From Hemicentrotus pulcherrimus (lineage: Eukaryota; Echinodermata; Echinoidea; Camarodonta; Strongylocentrotidae), in contig BEXV01000982.1 of the NCBI GenBank assembly GCA_003118195.1, positions 35,488 through 85,363 on the forward strand: a stretch of 49,876 nt of DNA, given 5' to 3'. Shown piece by piece: positions 1 through 12,800 of this stretch. The notes under the pieces are model-generated. The model saw only the letters and a program-made list of their open reading frames with translations, had not been told where the DNA came from and did no database searches. Numbering within the stretch: the stretch's first letter is position 1; each line of letters starts with the position of its first letter. The translations under genes and the position numbers were made by a program.

Positions 1-692
1 ACATACTTAAAAGTAAACTATTTTGTCCAATTTCTTTTATTGTACATGTATACTTTATTTAAATAAAAGTCATTTTCAGATTCATATTTTTATATTCATA
101 TTTATTTTATTTCCAACAGAAAGGTACACAAAGATATAACATTTTTTTCATACATAATTCATTTTTTCAAGAAACTATACAAATAAACTTTGGTAGATCA
201 AGACCTTTCCAAGGGGATAGGAAAAGGAGCCTTTGTTTGGCAGGTGGTCTTTATTTACAGATTCCTGTTTAAAGTGTTTTAATGATAAAATTCTGTTCAA
301 GAGACACACAAATTGTGGTCTCCATGGACTGGTGGTTACTAGAGGAGGTTTAGACACATACAGTTAACAACTAAATCATTCAAACCCCTTGTAAATTTGA
401 TGTTTTTTGTGTTATTCGTAACTCAAGAATAAAAGGGCCTTTGTTGAATAGATGTAAGCATTAATATGTCACATCAAGAAACATAAATCGGGGGGAAAAA
501 AAGAAAAAAAGAAAAAAAAATTTCACATACTTAAAAAAATTAATTGGTCAGTGTATTGATAATTAAGTTGTGAACTGTACGCCACAGATCCAGTAAATTT
601 TGACAAACATAATCAGAGAAATGCTTATTCATGTACATAAATATAAATGTTTTGCTCCGTGCTATCTTTCTTTCTTTCCCTTTGATGACCAG
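1..692. other. UGGT intron (5' end of window)
   Basis: No exon seen. About 190-350 resembles, in reverse, part of a dispersed element seen at 10463-10633 (words like GTGGTC and CAGGTGGT). A-rich run at about 490-520. Confidence 0.5.
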
Positions 693-831
693 TTTGACTG
701 CAGGACCATCGGCCAAATTCCAAAATATGCCCCTCGACACTCTCCTGACCATGAACATGCTAACACCAGAGAGCTGGCTGGTGGAGTCTGTCAGAACCCG
801 TAGTGATCTCGATAACATCAAGCTCAGTGAG
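693..831 (+). CDS. UGGT1: UGGT exon 1 in window (copy 1)
   Basis: The acceptor follows a pyrimidine tract (AG at 691-692) and the donor is GAG|gtaaac. The exon encodes LTAGPSAKF, then [20 protein letters not shown], the UGGT signature around PESW-VESVRT-DLDNI. It begins with the last base of a codon split with an upstream exon outside the window. An alternative acceptor ending at 702 would remove ten bases, but it fits the family alignment less well. Confidence 0.88.
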
Positions 832-3800
832 GTAAACATCAATCTTGTGGTTTCATTTTTACTAATCATGCATTTTCAGTTGGTTTGATTGGTCTGCAAC
901 AAGAAGGGTATTTTTCAAATGTAGTGACATAGTTTTTGTTTTGTTTGACCCGACTGTTCAGAAAGCATGTGTATACTTGTAAGTAAGCAACCAGGGGACC
1001 AACGGCTTTAAGTCCTCTCCAAGGGACTTCGTGGTGAGGATTAATGCCTTACCAAAGGGCACTAGCGCATCAACTTCGTTTCGAACCTGGAACCTCCCGG
1101 TTACGAGACCACTGCTCTACCACTGAGTCATCGCGCCTCCCGTTGACAAAAAGTGGCTTCTGAGGACAATGTCCTTTAAATTCTTAGGCTTATGCCGCCA
1201 AAGGCATTATGTCTTGGGGTTGTCTGCCTGTCCCACTTTTGGTGAGCCATAAATTAGGTATTACTGTTAACACAAAGAACCAAAGATAGAAGTAGATGGA
1301 AAGCCTTGATCGCCAATGTCTGGAACAGACGAGGCCTCTAGCATGCAAGCAAGCAACTGCTAACAATTTTAAAAGTGTGTACACTTAAGGGTGTAGATAA
1401 AGTCAGGAATGGTCATTACTTTTGAACCATTGAAATGATAATCATCTAAAATCACTTTGCAGGACCTCAGAGTAATTATCAGATCAAATGGTATGTATAT
1501 TTACCCTTTCCCATTTCCTTTGAGACAGTCTCTTTCACAAGGTAATCACGTGACCAGGGACCTGTTTCACAAAGCCTTTTTTTCAATGACAAATGACAAA
1601 AGTCAGTAACAAATCTGCCAATCAGAAGCAAGAATTTTAACAGGGATGCCAATTTTCAGGCAATAGCCTAAATTCAGGCCCTGGCGAGTTATTTTCAGGC
1701 ATAGTTTAGGCTTTTTTGTGTACAAAATGGCTCATGCTAGGTGATTTTCAGGCCCTCTGACCAATTCTAACTGGCATCCCTGTTTTAACTTATAAACAAA
1801 AACTGTCATTTGTCAAGGATGACAAGTTTTCAACTTGAAGTTGTCATGTTTGGATTTCTCTCATGCACAGGTTTCTGGTGAGATTGTGGCTGAGTACGAG
1901 TTGGAGAACCTGCTCTTGGAAGGGCATTGCTTTGAGCAGAACTCCGGCCAGCCTCCCAGGGGGCTCCAGTTCACCCTAGGTACCACAACCCAACCTGTCA
2001 TGGTGGACACCATTGTCATGGCAAACTTGGTAAGTTACAGATTCAAAGGGAGTCCTTGTATCGTAGGTTATTATACAAACAATACACAGCAGTTAGGGCG
2101 TTAGTAAGAATTATCCACACAAGGTACCTTTGGAACAGTCTTAACACCCCCGAGGCGGGAGCCGAGGGTGTTAGAACTGTTTTAAAGGTTCCGAGTGTGG
2201 ATAATTTTACTAATGCCTGAACAAAATGATGTGTATTATTTGTTTTATAAGATGTTTTATTTGTTTTATTACATGATTTTACTAATGACTGGTCATTAGA
2301 ATTAGATAATGACCAGTCATTATCCACATTACGTGTCAAGCAAAATAAATGCCTGGTCACGTGTTCGCTTTCAACCAATCATTTGATTATGATCCATGTC
2401 ATCATCTTATAAAGTCTGTTATGCTAATTATGTAACACATGAAATTCTGTAAATCGATAAACCAAGCATTAAATTCACTATCAGAGTAAACATGCATAAG
2501 AAAGGTGTGTGCATTTCTTTGAAAAGACACAAATTAGTGATATTCACCTACTTATGTTTATATTTTGTGCTTTCGCAATACTCACTATTATCGAATCCAC
2601 TTTGAACTGGAAAACTTTCTGCCCTGAAACCATGCATGTTTGAAATGATGATATTAATTAAAGTCTTGACATATGCCAATGCACCGATTCTAGTTTTATC
2701 AATACCTGCAGATACAATACATTGTGCCAAGAAACATGCTTCATTTAAGTAAAATGTAAGCATCTTTTTTTGTTTCCACCAAGGGTTATCTACAACTTAA
2801 GGCTAACCCGGGAGCCTGGCTGCTACGCCTTAGACACGGACCTTCTGCAGATATTTACGAGATAGCAAGGTAGGGATCAGAGGAAGAGGAAAGTGTGACA
2901 AATAAATGAAATTTATGTAACTTTCCAAGATGCTCCTGATGAGTATTCATAAAGCACCATCTATTTTAAAGAGTGCAGCATGACAAGACTATGTGTCTTT
3001 CCCATGGCCTGGCTCGGGGACCAAAACGACTACAGACGATGTGACTGCAGCAATCGTGTGCATGCAACATATGCAAAACTGAAACATGAGGAGAAGTAGT
3101 TTTGTGAGCGCTAGCGCGAGCTGACCATGTAGAGATTAAGTCGCTGACTACCGTTAATCAAGATCAATCGTTTACGTGCAGTTGTCCAAAAGAAGTCAAA
3201 GATGGCATTAACCAGTATTTGCCATGCTACACCCCCTTAGTGTCTATTCTGAGGTGGATGAAAAGGAAAGGAAGATTGAAATCATCTCATANAAATATGC
3301 CCCTCGACACTCTCCTGACCATGAACATGCTAACACCAGAGAGCTGGCTGGTGGAGTCTGTCAGAACCCGTAGTGATCTAGATAACATCAAGCTCAGTGA
3401 GGTAAACATCAATCTTGTGGTTTCATTTTTACTAATCATGCATTTTCAGTTGGTTTGATTGGTCTGCAACAAGAAGGGTATTTTTCAAATGTAGTGACAT
3501 GGTTTTTGTTTTGTTTGACCTGACTGTTCAGAAAGCATGTGTATGCTTGTAAGTAAGCAACCAAGGGACCAACAGCTTTAAGTCCGCTCCAACGGACTTT
3601 GTGATGAGGATTAATGCCTTACCAAAGGGCACTAGCGCATCAAATTTGTTTTGAACCTGGGGCCTTCCCGTTACGAGACCACTGCTTGACCACTGCTTGA
3701 CCACTGAGCCATCGCGAGGACAGGGTTAACCATTTCCTTTGAATTCTTATGCTTATGCCACTAAAGGTATTGTGTTTGGGATTGTTTGTCCATCCCAATT

Positions 3801-6800
3801 TTTGTTAGCCATAAATTAGGTATTACTGTTAACACAAAGAACCAGAGATAAAAGTTGATGGAAAGCCTTGATCGCCAATGTCTGTTACAGACAAGACACC
3901 TTGCAAGCAAGCAAGCAGCTGCTAACAGTTTTAAAAGTGTATACACTTAAGTGTTTAGATAAAGTCAGGAATGGTCATTACTTTTGAATGATTGAAATGA
4001 TAATCATCTAAAATCACTTTGCAGGACCTCAGAGTAATTATCAGATCAAATGGTATGTATATTTACCCTTTCCCATTTCCTTTGAGACAGTCTCTTTCAC
4101 AAGGTAATCACATGACCAGGGACCCATTTCACAAAGCCTTTTTTCAATGACAAATGACAAAGGTCAGTAACAAATCTGCCAATCAGAAGCAAGAATTTTA
4201 ACAGGGATGCCAATTTTCAGGCAATAGCCTGAATTCAGGCCCTGGCGAGTTATTTTCAGGCATAATTTAGGCTTTTTTGTGTACAAAATGGCTCATGCTA
4301 GGTGATTTTCACGCTCTCTGACCAATTCTAACTGGCATCCCTGTTTTAACTTAAAACAAAAAACTGTCATTTGTCAAGGATGACAAGTTTTCAACTTGAA
4401 GTTGTCATGTTTGGATTTCTATCATGCACAGGTTTCTGGTGAGATTGTGGCTGAGTACGAGTTAGAGAACCTGCTCTTGGAAGGGCATTGCTTTGAGCAG
4501 AACTCCGGCCAGCCTCCCAGGGGGCTCCAGTTCACCCTAGGTACCACAACCCAACCAGTCATGGTGGACACCATTGTCATGGCAAACTTGGTAAGTTACA
4601 GATTCAAAGGTAGTCCTTGTATCGCAGGTTATTATACAAACAATACACAGCAGTTAGGGCGTTAGTAAGAATTATCCACACAAGGTACCTTTGGAACAGT
4701 CTTAACACGCCCAAGGCGGGAGCCGAGGGTGTTTGAACTGTTTTAAAGGTTCCGAGTGTGGATAATTTTACTAATGCCTGAACAAAATGATGTGTATTAT
4801 TTGTTTTATAAGATTATGTTTTATTTGTTTTATGACATGATTTTACTAATGACTGGTCATTAGAATTGTATAATGACCGGTCATTATCCAAGCAAAATAA
4901 ATGCCTGGTCACGTGTTCGCTTTAAACCAATTATTTGATTATGATCCATGTCATCATCTCATAAAGTCTGTTATGCTATTTATGTAACACATGAAATTCT
5001 GTAAATCGATAAACCAAGCATTAAATTCACTATCAGAGTAAACATGCATAAGAAAGGTGTGTGCATTTCTTTGAAAAGACACAAATTAGTGATATTCACC
5101 TACTTATGTTTATATTTTGTGCTTTCGCAATACTCACTATTATCGAATCCACTTTGAACTGGAAAACTTTCTGCCCTGAAACCATGCATGTTTGAAATGA
5201 TGATATTAATTAAAGTCTTGACATATGCCAATGCACCGATTCTAGTTTTATCAATACCTGCAGATACAATACATTGTGCCAAGAAACATGCTTCATTTAA
5301 GTAAAATGTAAGCATCTTTTTTTGTTTCCACCAAGGGTTATCTACAACTTAAGGCTAACCCGGGAGCCTGGCTACTACGCCTTAGACATGGACCTTCTGC
5401 AGATATTTACGAGATAGCAAGGTAGGGATCAGAGGACGAGGAAAGTGTGACAAATAAATGAAATTTATGTGACTTTCCAAGATGCTTTCGATGAGTAGTC
5501 CTATATCACCATCTATTTTAAAGGGGGTGTAGCATGACGAGACTATGCATCTTTTCTGTGGTCTGACTCAAGGCCAATACAACTACAGACGACGTGACCG
5601 CAGCAATCATGTGCGTGCAACATACGCGAAACCGAAGCATGATGAGAAATTTGGTCTGTTTCGCGAACACTAGCACGCGCTGACCGTTAATCAAGTCCAT
5701 TCGTTTACATGTTGGTGTCCAAAAGAAGTCGTAGATGGCGCTTACCAGTATTTGCCATGCTACACCCCCTTAGTGTCTATTCTGAGGTGGATGAAAAGGA
5801 AAGGAAGATTGAAATCATCTCATCAGTAAATTTTTTGTACCGTGATCTTGACACAAACATGGGGAAAGAAACATTCTAAGAGCGGATACAGAAAACTTTC
5901 ATTGGTTGGGGTAATCATAATATGTAGTTTAGGCTTCTACCAATCTTGAAATTGAGTAGGCAAGCTTTCAAGGTTTCAGGAGAGGACAAAATCATGCCTA
6001 CTAAATGTTAAGGCTGGTAGAAGCAGTACATGGTATGCCAATAGATTCTAACAAGTTATCCTCCTAAAAGTCAGAATCGAAATTTATTTAAATGCCTTTG
6101 TGTAGTTACACATGTGATTTGATATTCATTCATATACTCTAAAGTAAGTTATTTTCATTTGTTTTCTTTTGTCAGTCATGAAGGTACAGACTCATCTGAA
6201 GGTAGTGAGGATGTTCAGGTTGTTGTGAGCAGTTTCAAGGCGAAAATTGTCAGAATGAAGGTAAGAAATAATTCGGGAAATGTGTTGTTGCAGATTGTGA
6301 TGATAGTGATGATAATAATAATGAGTGTGATAGCATCCTGCAACAGTGCAAAAAGTGATCCATTCATTGAACCATTGCTCAATTTATTTGATTAAGTGGA
6401 ATTATGAGAGTTTATATGATTTGTTATGGGTATTTTTGTTTCAAAGTTTTAATGATTTTGCTGTTTTATTGGTTTCAGGTACATGTAAACTGTTTTGTCT
6501 GCTATCAATTTAGTTGATTTTAATAAATGTGTGACTAAAGGACACATTCAAAATTACTAAATAATTTACCCAGCCATTGGCTTTCTTTGAACTCTCTCTC
6601 AAAAAAACGGGTAGTTGTAGTTGACCAATAGTCACAAATTTTTAACTTTTGGAGACATTTTACATACATTTCAAATACAAAACTTTTATTCTTATACCTC
6701 CTCCCTTATGAACTAGAGGAGCTTTAACTAATAATGCAGATTGATACCATTCTTGCTTTGCAACAGAAAAATATCTCAAACTAATGGGGCGTTGCAAGAA

Positions 6801-9800
6801 AGTTGCAATCAATTGCAAATCCCCCAAATCAAGCGAAGTCGATTAATCGCATCTAATTTCTTGCAACGCCTAATTCAGTAAGAGAGAGAGAGAGTGAGTG
6901 AGAGAGGTGTAGAATAAAAGCTATATGTAGACTAGTTAACTTGATTTAATTGTTAAAAATTTAATCCTAGCAAAATCCTAGGAATTTAGGAGACAAGAGG
7001 GGGTGTTACAAGAAAGTTGAGTTGCAATTGATTGCAAATATCAGTTGCAAATTTTGCAACTTGCAATCAATCGCAACTTTCTTGCAACACTCCATTAGTC
7101 TGCAAAGAGTTTGTCAATATTCCATACTTTCATGCAACAACCCATTAGTCTGCAGAGAGTTTGTCAATATTCCATACTTTTATGCGACACCCACGTAGTC
7201 TGCAAAGAGTTAGTCAATATTCCATACTTTTATGCAACACCCCATTAGTCTGCAAAAAGTTGGTCAATATTCCATACTTTTATGAAACACCCCATTAGTC
7301 TGCAAAGAGTTGGTCAATATTCCATACTTTCATGCAACAACCCATTAGTCTGCAAAGAGTTGGTCAATATTCCATACTTTCATGCAACAACCCATTAGTC
7401 TGCAAAGAGTTAGTCAATATTCCATACTTTCATGCAACAACCCATTAGTCTGCAAAGAGTTAGTCAATATTCCATACTTTCATGCAACAACCCATTAGTC
7501 TGCAAAGAGTTAGTCAATATTCCATACTTTCATGCAACAACCCATTAGTCTGCAAAGAGTTAGTCAATATTCCATACTTTCATGCAACAACCCATTAGTC
7601 TGCAAAGAGTTAGTCAATATTCCATACTTTCATGCAACAACCCATTAGTCTGCAAAGAGTTAGTCAATATTCCATACTTTCATGCAACAACCCATTAGTC
7701 TGCAAAGAGTTAGTCAATATTCCATACTTTCATGCAACAACCCATTAGTCTGCAAAGAGTTAGTCAATATTCCATACTTTCATGCAACAACCCATTAGTC
7801 TGCAAAGAGTTAGTCAATATTCCATACTTTCATGCAACAACCCATTAGTCTGCAAAGAGTTAGTCAATATTCCATACTTTCATGCAACAACCCATTAGTC
7901 TGCAAAGAGTTAGTCAATATTCCATACTTTCATGCAACAACCCATTAGTCTGCAAAGAGTTAGTCAATATTCCATACTTTCATGCAACAACCCATTAGTC
8001 TGCAAAGAGTTAGTCAATATTCCATACTTTCATGCAACAACCCATTAGTCTGCAAAGAGTTAGTCAATATTCCATACTTTCATGCAACAACCCATTAGTC
8101 TGCAAAGAGTTAGTCAATATTCCATACTTTCATGCAACAACCCATTAGTCTGCAAAGAGTTAGTCAATATTCCATACTTTCATGCAACAACCCATTAGTC
8201 TGCAAAGAGTTAGTCAATATTCCATACTTTCATGCAACAACCCATTAGTCTGCAAAGAGTTAGTCAATATTCCATACTTTCATGCAACAACCCATTAGTC
8301 TGCAAAGAGTTAGTCAATATTCTATACTTTCATGTATTCATTGTGTGCACCTGTAGGTGAGGAAGCAGCCTGGCATGCAGAACGTTGACCTCCTCGCCGG
8401 TGATGGAGGGAAGGATGATAACGGAGGAGGAGGAGGAGCAGGTGGTGGTGGTGGAGGTATCTGGAACTCTATCTCAAACTCCATCTCTGGCCTGACTGGA
8501 GGAGGAGGAGGAGGAGGAGGAACGAAAGAGGGTGCAGAGACCGGTAATGGAGACATGGAACAGCTCAACATATTTTCGTTGGCATCTGGTCATCTCTATG
8601 AAAGATTGCTCAGGTAAGGGTGCCTTTGTTGTTAAAGCAATTGGCACTTTATAAATGAAAGTTTATGATGTAGATGAGGATAATCATTGCCATCGTTACC
8701 AGTAAGGTAGTCAATATTACCATTTCATTTCTCTTATCATCTTCATCATCTTCATCATCATTTTCATCTTAATCTTCTTCATCATCATCATCTTCATCAT
8801 CTTCATCTTCATCTTCATCTTCATCTTCAGCAACATCCTCATTATTATCATCATCATCATAATCTTCTTCATCTTGATTATCATCATCTTCATAATGTCC
8901 ATCATCATCACCATTGTTGTTTTACTATTATTGTCAACATCATTGCTATTAGCCTAGCTGTGATCATCGTCAGTTGTGTTTGGTCAATCATCACTTTTGA
9001 TGATAGGCTTCACATGGGTGCGGAAAATCTTTAACAGGGGGAATCATTGCATGCAAACATCTAGAGAAAGAGGCCACGAAAAAAAAAAAATTATTGTAGA
9101 GTTACATGGTTTGTACTTGTGCTGGAGAATGTTCAACCTTCCCATTTGATGTGATGTCATGTGATGTGTATTGTCATATGTTTTCTGCTAAGCTACTAAG
9201 CATACAAATATTATTCACCGCAACATCATTGGCTCACTTGTTTTTTTTTTCTTATATACCTATGCAGGATCATGATGCTGAGTGTACTGAAGCACACCAA
9301 GTCTCCTGTCAAGTTCTGGTTCCTTAAAAATTACCTTTCACCTTCATTCAAGGTAAATAGACTTTTACAAGACAAGACATGAATGTAGTCCGTAAGAAGG
9401 TTGTAGTCTTGTCTTTCAAGTAGATTTGATACAGCGCATAGTCCATTTGGCATATTTTTGTGAACATCCACTTCAACATATTTCCCCTAGACAACTACCG
9501 GTATGCCCTATTGGCAGCTCATAACATACATGTGTCTCTCAGGTAAAACTATTCAAACAATACCCCATCTGAGACTCTCCCTTTACCTGTCTTCAAGGAG
9601 AGGAGGCATGGAAGGGAAAGAGGAGGAGGGGGCCATGGAGTAGGATAATTATTGTAAGGGGTGAGGCAGCTAAGACATCCAGGGGATACAATTTGATTCA
9701 ATTTAATAAACATTGCATTGATTATAATCTAAACAAATGTGATCATTCTTAATTTGTTTTAAAACAACTGATAACAAAAGTCGAAATTATAGCGTAACAA

Positions 9801-12800
9801 AGAAAATTGAGTGCAGATGTCAAAATTTCAATTACGAGGAATGGCAAAAATGAATGTACTACCACATGTCCCTTCTGGATTATGATACATATAATCATTA
9901 TACAGGGGATAATGTCATTGAAGTGAAGTCCTGCTACTCCTGTGTGTGGCTTTTAACATTTTTGTTAAGTTATTTTAATATCAATTATCAATGCAGAAGT
10001 AATATTTGATGGATATGTATGTACTGAGACGAGTTAATTTAGACGTTAAAGCGTCTGCCTGTTCAACCAAAGAATGTGGTGTGTTAACGTGCCCCTCACT
10101 TTTTTCATAGACGCAAGCTATTTTTAGTGGAGAACACTTTTGTCCCTCGCTCAGATACGAAATTAAATGGAGGCCCCTTGCACGTTAAGAACCCATTGCA
10201 CTATTCGTATAAGAGTAGGGGGAAACCTCGGTGTAATGGTACACCTGCATACCCCAACCAGGCCAAGTATACGTCATCTGCAAGAATCTTCAGTATTGAA
10301 GGAGGCAGATTATCTTGAAGAAGAAGAAGAGAAGAAGAAACCCAGGCATAGTGGTCCACTTGCACACTCCCATCAGTTATACCAGGAGAGACCTGAGGGT
10401 TTCAGTGATTCAGTTAGCTTTTTGCCTCCCAGGCACAGGTTACGCCAAATATTTAATAATACAGTCAAACCTGTCTATAGCGACTGCCCATGGGAAAAAC
10501 AAAAAGTGGTCTTTGTAGACGGATGGTTTTTGTAGACAGGTACTAGTACATGTTTCAATGAGAAACCATTTTCATGGGAAACAAAAAATGTGGTCTTTGA
10601 GGACAGGTGGTCACTAAAGCAGGTTCGACTATAATGTAGTTAGCATGACTCTTACGATACCCATCCCTATTCGCGCATTTACCTTCATCCATTGATCCTT
10701 TTTTGTCTGCCTTTTGCCCACAGGAGATAATACCTGAAATGGCTAAGAAGTATGACTTTGAGTATGAATTGGTCCAGTACAAGTGGCCTCGATGGCTCCA
10801 TCAGCAGACAGAAAAACAGAGGATGATATGGGGGTGAGTAACATCAAGGATTGCTATTTTTTCTATTTAGACAAGCAGTTTACAACTAAATAGTTCATAT
10901 CCTTACCAAGTTTTGTAATTTTTGTATGTATGTGATAAATCGATTTTGTTTTGATTTGTATTTCTTGAGAATGCGACATATTAAATGCTTATATCTAAAA
11001 GTACATGTATTCAACAAAGGCCCTAATCCAATCAGTCCACCTTTCATTCTTGATTTGAAAAAACAAAAAATCACAACAAATTTACAAGGGGTTTTCATAA
11101 TTTAATTGTCATAAACTGTACTTATAGAATGTAATCAATGCTCATTACCAGCACTGCAAACTAGAAACTATTTTACATTTAGATGAAAGGCAAGCATAGG
11201 TGAGAAAAATTATATGCACGTGCCAAAGGCCTGTCAAAGTTCTCTGGTCCTATCAAGTGGACAATAGGTTCTACAACATATGCTCCATATTGCTTTCCAT
11301 GCACTGATCTAATTCCTAACTTAAAAACAGGACCTAATCCTATACCTGACCCTAACCCTAGCCCTATAATTTTTTTAATGCAATATAGTTTTGAACAAAT
11401 GTTGGGGTGGCAACTATTGAATCCCCTTGACATCTTGTGACAACTTTGCTTTTTCTTTTTCTTTTATTTCCACAGGTATAAAATTCTTTTCCTAGATGTC
11501 TTGTTCCCGCTCAACATCAAGAAAATCATTTTTGTTGACGCTGATCAGATTGTAAGGGCAGACATGCAGGAACTGGCAGACTTTGACCTAAAGGGGGCGC
11601 CGTATGGCTACGTGCCGTTTTGTGACAGCAGAAAAGAAATGGACGGTTTCAGGTTTTGGAAATCTGGATACTGGGCCAGCCATTTAGCTGGTAGAAAATA
11701 CCACATTAGGTCAGTTCTCATTTACATTCGGCAATACTACACCTGTTTTTTGTTCTTGTTGTTGTCGGGGGGGGGGGGGGNNNNNNNNNNNNNNNNNNNN
11801 NNNNNNNNNNNNNNNNNNNNNNNNNNNNNNNNNNNNNNNNNNNNNNNNNNNNNNNNNNNNNNNNNNNNNNNNNNNNNNNNNNNNNNNNNNNNNNNNNNNN
11901 NNNNNNNNNNNNNNNNNNNNNNNNNNNNNNNNNNNNNNNNNNNNNNNNNNNNNNNNNNNNNNNNNNNNNNNNNNNNNNNNNNNNNNNNNNNNNNNNNNNN
12001 NNNNNNNNNNNNNNNNNNNNNNNNNNNNNNNNNNNNNNNNNNNNNNNNNNNNNNNNNNNNNNNNNNNNNNNNNNNNNNNNNNNNNNNNNNNNNNNNNNNN
12101 NNNNNNNNNNNNNNNNNNNNNNNNNNNNNNNNNNNNNNNNNNNNNNNNNNNNNNNNNTACACATAAATCATCAACACCAAGGTTTAACTTTGTACCATTG
12201 CTCATTCATACTTGTGATTCAAATTCATCACCTTACACAATTGCTTTAGTCTGTTCCCCTACAACTGCTTTACCAGGGCTACGCTCATATCTTACATAAA
12301 TTATTTTATTGTTCAATCTATTTCATGATTAATCTTTATGTATCAACTACGAAGAACCCCAAGGCTGTTAATCAGAAATGTTAATAAGAGTTGTTGCTCT
12401 TCAGGCTGTCAAGATGATATCTTCTATCATTAGAATGATATGAATTTTAGTTAATGATTACTTTGCTAATACAGCATGTTTAAGACGTATATGAAGCCAC
12501 TGGATGCATGCTTAAACAAATACCAATGGTTTTTCTGTATTTCTTTACTGCAAGTGCTGTATATGTGGTAGGTACATGAAGTTTCAAATGTCTTACAATC
12601 ATTTTCTGTGTTGCTATTCTTTCTTTCAGTGCCTTATAATAATAATAATAACCTAGGCTTCTATAGCACATTTAATCTTCAGAGAAAATAACAATGTGCT
12701 CTACAATATTTAAACAACAATATTACCCATAACTACTTATTTTATGAACTAAAGAAATATCAAGATAAGGACAAGATTAACAATATCAATTCAGCTGCCA

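Noticed and set aside
3293..5421. UGGT isoform with exons 1-3 used twice
   Set aside because: The phase would permit it, but exon 1' lacks its acceptor and 5' end, and the N join explains the layout better.
7091..8334. CRISPR-like array of regular repeats
   Set aside because: The 50-bp units are directly tandem with no unique spacers, and they lie in an animal intron; it is a satellite.
11711..12205. Open frames of 147-221 codons across the N run
   Set aside because: Made of unknown bases; only the exon 8 part at 11476-11709 is real coding sequence.
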